A stretch of DNA of 10,491 nt, from NCBI GenBank assembly GCA_022791355.1, contig JAAVYX010000025.1, positions 1-10,491 on the forward strand, written 5' to 3'. This DNA comes from Clostridiales bacterium. GTDB lineage: Bacteria > Bacillota > Clostridia > Oscillospirales > Acutalibacteraceae. The position numbers and the translations under genes are program-made. Position 1 is the stretch's first letter. Every line of letters starts with the position of its first letter. Shown here one piece after another: positions 6,931 to 10,491 of this stretch. Under the pieces are notes generated by a model, which was not told where the DNA came from, did not search any database, and was given only the letters and a program-made list of their open reading frames with translations.

Positions 6931-7644
6931 TTACGCTTTCTTCATTCCGGCGGACGCAGCGGATTCCTTTGACGCAGCCTCGGCTTTTGCATCCGGCTGT
7001 TTGGCCGTTCGCCGGGCGGGCGTCTCCTTAGATTCGGCCTTAGTCGCCGTCTTTCGGGCGGCAGGCTTTTTGGCCGCCGGTTTCTTTCTCACAGGCTTCT
7101 CGGGTTTGTCGGCTTCGGCCTCTTCTTTCTCGGCCTTGGCAGGCGCTTTTTTCGCCGCCGGTTTTTTGGCGGCTTTGGACTGAACCGGTTCGATACGCCA
7201 CTTCTGGTTATCGCCGTTTACGTCCTCCCAGATTTGCAGCCGGGCACCCTCCTCCTGAGAAAGTCCCACTACGTCCAGACATTTGTCGGTAAAGCGGGCC
7301 TTGATTTTGCAGCAGCCTTCCTCGGCTGGCTCCACATACCAAAGTTGGCTGCCTATATGGGCGATTGCGTCCCACTGATGCACCCAGGAGCCGTCGTCCA
7401 CGCCGGCTGCGATGATGTCCAAGGCCTTTTCCGACGCCTTACAAATCAGCTTATAGCAGCCGCCGTCCTCCGCGGCAAACCGCCAGAGCTGACGGTCGCT
7501 TCCGTCGGCGGCGGCCAGCCGGACCAGCTCGTCTCCCGCCATCTCGGGTACGCCGGCTTCAATAACCCTGCCGCTTTGCTTGGCTACAATCGTATAATAC
7601 GTATCCGCCTCCAAGAGCCTCTTGCCCGTTTTTTTCTCCGCCAT
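6931..7644 (-). CDS. Ricin-type beta-trefoil protein with histone-H1-like cationic tail
   Basis: The protein is 237 residues from the ATG at 7644. AAGGAG sits 9 bases upstream of that ATG, so the longer frame opening at the TTG at 7665 is not the start. Residues 12-155 form a RICIN-type beta-trefoil with three repeats, each closed by a QxW motif: QLWRF (52-56), QLWYV (100-104) and QKWRI (147-151). Residues 156-237 are low-complexity Lys/Ala/Pro with repeated KKPAAKK-type blocks, like the tails of histone H1 and of bacterial H1-like proteins, which bind DNA or RNA by charge. An acidic patch (EKEEAEAD) splits the tail. There is no signal peptide or membrane segment, so it is probably cytoplasmic; then the trefoil may bind protein, nucleic acid or an intracellular sugar polymer instead of extracellular glycan. 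It is a single-gene unit with its own promoter and terminator. The domain calls are firm; the role is unknown. Confidence 0.9.
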   Translation of the reverse strand: MAEKKTGKRLLEADTYYTIVAKQSGRVIEAGVPEMAGDELVRLAAADGSDRQLWRFAAEDGGCYKLICKASEKALDIIAAGVDDGSWVHQWDAIAHIGSQLWYVEPAEEGCCKIKARFTDKCLDVVGLSQEEGARLQIWEDVNGDNQKWRIEPVQSKAAKKPAAKKAPAKAEKEEAEADKPEKPVRKKPAAKKPAARKTATKAESKETPARRTAKQPDAKAEAASKESAASAGMKKA

Positions 7645-7653
7645 AGCCTTCAA

Positions 7654-7659
7654 CTCCTT
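7654..7659 (-). promoter_or_regulatory. Ribosome binding site that decides the ricin-type gene start
   Basis: AAGGAG on the minus strand, 9 bases before the ATG at 7644. It lies inside the frame that would open at the TTG at 7665, which argues against that upstream start. Confidence 0.75.
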
Positions 7660-7684
7660 ACACAAATTGGTATTTGCTGGTTTT

Positions 7685-7712
7685 ATTATAGCATCCCCTT
7701 TATATTTGTCAA
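7685..7712 (-). promoter_or_regulatory. Promoter of the ricin-type/H1-like gene
   Basis: Perfect TTGACA (7712-7707) and perfect TATAAT (7690-7685) with a 16-base spacer on the minus strand. This is the best promoter in the window and predicts high constitutive expression, from near 7678. Confidence 0.9.
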
Positions 7713-7964
7713 CTGATATGAATAAAAAAAGATATAGATGAAGATAATTTCATATTTTGCACAATAAAGAAAGGGCAATATTCCGCATAATTCCCTTTTT
7801 CTCTTTTAAACCCGGCAGCCATATTCGTCTCGCTTCCTGTCGCGTTTCTTTCCTTCGCCCTCCTTCGGCCAAAAGCGTCCCAAAGGGGAGGAAAGGCGTT
7901 ACGGCGGCGGCCGGCGTGCGTATGAAGCAAAATGAATAAATATGCAGAAATCAAGCGGTTTCTA
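7713..7964. other. Intergenic region between divergent promoters
   Basis: An AT-rich left part and a GC-rich right part. I see no gene, known riboswitch, T-box motif or clear operator. Open frames in this part lack ribosome binding sites and look like chance. Confidence 0.5.
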
Positions 7965-7993
7965 TTGACAATTGGGGTGGGAAAGAGTATTTT
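7965..7993 (+). promoter_or_regulatory. Promoter of the ABC importer operon
   Basis: Perfect TTGACA (7965-7970), 17-base spacer, then TATTTT (7988-7993, four of six matches). Transcription should start near 8000. This leaves a leader of nearly 240 bases before the receptor gene, long enough for a regulatory RNA. Confidence 0.7.
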
Positions 7994-7999
7994 AATAAA

Positions 8000-8237
8000 G
8001 GATTCTATTCCATACGCGTAAGGGTGTGGAAATATTGGCGTTCTCGCGCTCCGCTCGATATTTGCGGTTGAAAATCGAAAACCGCTTTCCGGGTCGAAAC
8101 CTTCTGTTTTCCAGGATTGCCTTCTGAACTTTGTACAGAACGCCGACGGAACTCAGAACGCGCGGCGCCGTCTGTCTGGAATGACGGCCGCTTTGCGGCG
8201 CGCATTCCGCAAACCAACAAATTTGGGGGATGTACAC
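8000..8237 (+). promoter_or_regulatory. Long structured 5' leader of the receptor gene
   Basis: The leader contains a stem GCGGTT / AACCGC (about 8064-8085). Just before the ribosome binding site it has a nested fold: CGGAA / TTCCG (8147-8151, 8215-8219) outside, CGCGC / GCGCG in the middle and GCCGTC / GACGGC inside. The outer stem ends 5 bases before GGGGGA (8225-8230), so its folding could control access to the start codon. I do not recognise a riboswitch class, and no T-box sequence is present. Some pairing is expected by chance in GC-rich DNA. Confidence 0.35.
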
Positions 8238-9032
8238 ATGAAAAAATGGATCGTTTTGGCCATGGCCGCCCTTATGTGCTTTGGCGCAGCCGCCTGCAGC
8301 AGCGGCGCGGCCGCCAATCAAGTGTTCAGTAAGGACGATTTGGCCGGTAAGACCATCGGCGTGCAGACCGGCACCACCGGCGACATTGTCAACGCCGACG
8401 AGTACGAAAAGGAGCACGGCTCCAAGATCATGCGGTATAACAAGGGTATGGACGCTGTGCAGGCCTTAAAGCAGGGCAAGGTGGACGCCGTTATTATCGA
8501 CGCCGAGCCCGCCAAGGCGTACATAGAAAGCGCCAAGGGCCTGAAGATTCTGGACGACAAGTTTGACCCCGAGGATTACGCCTTCTGCATCAAGAAGGGC
8601 GACACCCAGCTTCAGGCGGATATCAACGGCGCGCTGGCCGAGCTCAAGGCCGACGGTACGCTCCAGGCTATCATCGACAATCACATCGGCGAGAACGCCG
8701 GCAAAAATCCCTATACCTCTCCTGCCGGCGCGGACCGTTCCAAGGGCAAGCTGACCATGGCCACCAACGCCACCTTCCCGCCCTACGAGTCCACCGAGGG
8801 CAGCAAGATTGTGGGTATCGATCCCGATATCGCCCAGGCCATCTGCGATAAGCTGGGCTATGAGCTGGAAATCACCGATATGGAGTTCGATTCCATCATC
8901 CCGGCCGTGGATTCCGGCAAGGCCGATTTTGGCGCCGCCGGCATGACCGTAACCGAGGAGCGCCTGCAAAACGTGGATTTCTCCGACACCTACGCCACCT
9001 CTAGACAGGTTATCATCGTGCGGGAGAAATAA
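8238..9032 (+). CDS. Circularly permuted amino-acid-binding lipoprotein (ABC receptor, SBP family 3)
   Basis: A 264-residue receptor for a polar amino-acid importer. The lipobox GAAAC places the lipid-modified cysteine at C20. Family 3 receptors normally run as half 1 (from LTMATNATFPPYE to SRQVIIVRE), then half 2 (from DDLAGKTIGVQTGTTGD to the terminal LAELKADGT helix). Here half 2 comes first (about residues 29-151), then a linker NAGKNPYTSPAGADRSKG (about 153-170), then half 1 (171-264), with the stop right after VIIVREK. The frame is continuous and the total length is normal, so the fold should be complete. Key ligand residues are kept: R242 in MTVTEER, which in the family holds the alpha-carboxylate, GTTGD (45-49), and D88 in DAVIIDAEPA, which holds the alpha-amino group. 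The start is the ATG at 8238, with GGGGGA 7 bases upstream. A terminator and then the permease gene follow. The ligand is an amino acid, type not determined. Confidence 0.92.
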   Translation: MKKWIVLAMAALMCFGAAACSSGAAANQVFSKDDLAGKTIGVQTGTTGDIVNADEYEKEHGSKIMRYNKGMDAVQALKQGKVDAVIIDAEPAKAYIESAKGLKILDDKFDPEDYAFCIKKGDTQLQADINGALAELKADGTLQAIIDNHIGENAGKNPYTSPAGADRSKGKLTMATNATFPPYESTEGSKIVGIDPDIAQAICDKLGYELEITDMEFDSIIPAVDSGKADFGAAGMTVTEERLQNVDFSDTYATSRQVIIVREK

Positions 9033-9046
9033 GCGAAAAGCGGTTT

Positions 9047-9086
9047 GAAACAAAAAAGGCTGTCTGTCGGCAGCCTTTTTTGTTTC
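9047..9086 (+). terminator. Strong hairpin between receptor and permease genes
   Basis: A 16-bp perfect stem (GAAACAAAAAAGGCTG and its reverse complement) closes an 8-base loop, and the T-run is part of the right arm. It begins 15 bases after the receptor stop. In importer operons such a site usually lets part of the transcripts stop after the receptor gene, so receptor exceeds permease and ATPase. I see no good second promoter between here and the permease, so read-through is likely. Confidence 0.85.
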
Positions 9087-9212
9087 TGTTCGCCGCGCAA
9101 GCCGTATACGCTCTGGGCATAAACGCATATGCGGTCCTCTCCCCCGCCGGTTTTCGCCTGGCCGGCCGGTGCGGCCCCGTGCGCGGAAGATACATGAAAG
9201 CTACCATATCTG

Positions 9213-9220
9213 AAAAGGAG
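9213..9220 (+). promoter_or_regulatory. Ribosome binding site that decides the permease start
   Basis: AAAAGGAG ends at 9220, which is 8 bases before the GTG at 9229. The in-frame GTG at 9220 overlaps this site itself and so cannot be the start. Confidence 0.75.
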
Positions 9221-9228
9221 TGAAGCCT

Positions 9229-9981
9229 GTGGACGGTTTATCCCAGTGGTGGCAGGACGCTGTCGCCAATCCGTTTTATCAAACCTTTATCGCCAAAGAC
9301 CGGTACATGATGATTATAAAGGGTCTGGGGCAGACCCTTCTACTCACCCTGCTGGCCGTATTGATCGGCTTTCTGCTGGGGTTTCTCATCGCCGTCGTCC
9401 GCTCCACGGCCGATAAGCAGAAGGAATTGAAAAAGGGCAATCCCATCCTGCGATTTTTGCTGCGGTTTTTGAACGGCGTCTGTAAGGTGTATCTCACCAT
9501 TTTCCGGGGTACGCCGGTCATTGTGCAGCTGCTGATCTTTAACTTTGTCATATTTGGTTCGATCCGGGGAAGCGGCGGGGTATTCTTTGTGGCCGTGCTT
9601 ACCTTCGGCCTCAACTCGGCCGCCTACGTGGCCGAAATCTTCCGTTCGGGTATTATGTCCATCGAGGCCGGCCAGTTTGAGGCCGGCCGGAGCTTGGGCT
9701 TCAGCTATGCCAGCACCATGCTGCATATCATTCTGCCCCAGGCCTTTAAAAACGTTTTACCCGCTTTAGCCAACGAATTTATCGTTCTGCTCAAGGAGAC
9801 CTCTGTGGTGGGCTACATAGCCGGACAGGATCTGACCCGGGCGGCCACCCAGATTCAAAGCCAGACCTATCAGGCGCTCTTCCCGATGGTCAGCGTGGCG
9901 CTGATTTATCTGCTGCTGGTCATGGGTCTGACCAAGCTGGTTTCCCTGCTGGAAAGGAGGCTGCGCAACAGTGAGCACTGA
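9229..9981 (+). CDS. Polar amino-acid ABC transporter permease (HisM/GlnP family)
   Basis: The membrane subunit of the importer is 250 residues from the GTG at 9229. The hydrophobic segments fit the family: a first helix LLLTLLAVLIGFLLGFLIAVV, further segments around VIVQLLIFNFVIFGS and GVFFVAVLTFGLNSAAYVAEIF, and two near the C-terminus (FIVLLKETSVVGYIAG and MVSVALIYLLLVMGLTKLV). The N-terminal part (GLGQTLLLTLLA, then FRGTPVIVQL) is typical of the His/Glu/Gln/Arg permease group. The EAA loop that contacts the ATPase is present as EAGRSLGFSYASTMLHIILP with a following Q. It probably works as a homodimer, since only one permease gene is seen. The ATPase gene starts inside its last codons, so the two are translationally coupled; a leaky terminator separates it from the receptor gene. 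A charged insert of about 15 residues (DKQKELKKGNP) follows the first helix. Confidence 0.95.
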   Translation: MDGLSQWWQDAVANPFYQTFIAKDRYMMIIKGLGQTLLLTLLAVLIGFLLGFLIAVVRSTADKQKELKKGNPILRFLLRFLNGVCKVYLTIFRGTPVIVQLLIFNFVIFGSIRGSGGVFFVAVLTFGLNSAAYVAEIFRSGIMSIEAGQFEAGRSLGFSYASTMLHIILPQAFKNVLPALANEFIVLLKETSVVGYIAGQDLTRAATQIQSQTYQALFPMVSVALIYLLLVMGLTKLVSLLERRLRNSEH

Positions 9982-10491
9982 GGCTTTGATCACCGTAAGG
10001 AACCTGTGTAAACATTACGGTCAGCTCCACGCGCTGGACGGGGTGAGCACCGAAATTCGAAAGGGCGAAGTGGTGGTTATCATCGGACCGTCCGGATCAG
10101 GCAAATCCACCTTCCTGCGTTCTCTGAACCTTTTGGAAGAGCCCACCAGCGGCGAGATCGTCTTTGAGGGGGTTGATATCACCGACCCCAAGGTGGATAT
10201 CAATCAGCACCGGCAGAAGATGGGCATGGTCTTCCAGCAGTTTAACCTTTTCCCCCACATGAATATTCTGAAGAATATGACCCTAGCTCCCATGAAGCTG
10301 CACGGTCTTTCCAAGGAAGATGCCCAAAAAAAGGCCATGGAGCTGTTGGAAAGGGTCGGTCTAGCCGACCGGGCCGCCGCCTACCCTTCTCAGCTTTCTG
10401 GCGGGCAGAAGCAGCGCATCGCTATTGTACGCGCCCTGTGTATGGAGCCGGACGTAATGCTCTTCGACGAACCCACCTCCGCCCTGGACCC
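9971..10491 (+). CDS. Polar amino-acid ABC transporter ATP-binding protein, cut by window end
   Basis: The first 173 codons of the nucleotide-binding subunit, running off the right edge without a stop. It starts at the GTG at 9971, ten bases after AAAGGAGG, and overlaps the permease gene by 11 bases. Visible motifs in order: the aromatic residue of the A-loop in HYGQLHAL, Walker A GPSGSGKST, the Q-loop in FQQFNLFPHM, the signature LSGGQKQR, and Walker B VMLFDEPTSALDP with its catalytic Glu. The D-loop is just reached; the H-loop histidine lies beyond the window. The sequence is typical of GlnQ/HisP-class ATPases of polar amino-acid importers, which are about 240-250 residues long, so roughly 70 residues are missing. 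It powers the permease encoded just before it. Confidence 0.96.
   Translation, partial: MSTEALITVRNLCKHYGQLHALDGVSTEIRKGEVVVIIGPSGSGKSTFLRSLNLLEEPTSGEIVFEGVDITDPKVDINQHRQKMGMVFQQFNLFPHMNILKNMTLAPMKLHGLSKEDAQKKAMELLERVGLADRAAAYPSQLSGGQKQRIAIVRALCMEPDVMLFDEPTSALD

Noticed and set aside
7234..7716. Plus-strand open frame of 160 codons opposite the ricin-type gene
   Set aside because: Antisense shadow of the trefoil region. The minus-strand gene has QxW motifs, promoter, ribosome binding site and terminator.
8181..8237. N-terminal extension of the receptor from an upstream ATG
   Set aside because: It would hide the lipoprotein signal peptide behind 19 charged residues, and GGGGGA is well spaced for the ATG at 8238.
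8000..8237. T-box or known amino-acid riboswitch in the importer leader
   Set aside because: No T-box sequence of the AGGGTGGNACCGCG type and no conserved core I recognise from the lysine, glycine or glutamine classes.
8238..9032. Receptor as two truncated receptors joined by assembly or frameshift
   Set aside because: The frame is continuous, the two parts together make exactly one complete receptor with no duplicated segment, and a linker joins them. Raw-read support cannot be checked here, so the artefact option remains formally open.
8466..9128. Minus-strand open frame of 220 codons
   Set aside because: Antisense to the receptor gene, Gly/Val/Leu-rich without motifs, and it runs across the receptor terminator.

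Overview
The window looks like chromosomal DNA from a Gram-positive, low-to-mid GC Clostridia, most likely a gut or rumen Oscillospirales/Ruminococcaceae-type bacterium. The evidence is near-consensus SigA-type promoters with 16-17 bp spacers, strong AAGGAG-type ribosome binding sites, frequent TTG/GTG starts, a lipobox substrate-binding protein, a TSCPD-domain protein typical of Firmicutes, and a secreted dockerin/NPCBM glycosidase. The species call is inference. No rRNA, tRNA, CRISPR array or complete mobile element was seen.

Layout. (1) 1-790: a terminator for a gene left of the window, directly followed by a decayed C-terminal remnant of a type I restriction enzyme R subunit (hsdR), then a gene-free, hairpin-rich stretch with a 19-bp perfect inverted-repeat terminator. 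(2) 792-1708, minus strand: a two-gene operon of a TSCPD-domain protein (TIGR03905-like) and an uncharacterised helical protein, behind a clear promoter. (3) 1957-6220, plus strand: a promoter and a very large secreted GH97 glycosidase. It is followed by a gene-free 700 bp that holds terminators. (4) 6841-7712, minus strand: a ricin-type beta-trefoil protein with a histone-H1-like Lys/Ala/Pro tail, with its own promoter and terminator. (5) 7965-10491, plus strand: a polar amino-acid ABC importer in the order lipoprotein receptor, permease, ATPase, with the ATPase cut by the window end.

How the genes work together. The GH97 enzyme should cut alpha-linked sugars outside the cell and could be docked to a cohesin scaffold through its dockerin, while its NPCBM domains hold carbohydrate. 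The ABC genes form one importer. A strong hairpin between the receptor gene and the permease gene probably makes receptor more abundant than membrane complex. The TSCPD operon and the ricin/H1-like gene stand alone.

Most notable observations. First, the ABC receptor is a circular permutation: the half that is normally C-terminal comes first, directly after the lipobox, and the half that is normally N-terminal comes last. Second, the dockerin of the GH97 enzyme is not appended at an end but is inserted inside the GH97 N-terminal beta-sandwich domain, between two of its strands. Third, a beta-trefoil lectin fold without a signal peptide is fused to a polycationic DNA/RNA-binding-like tail.
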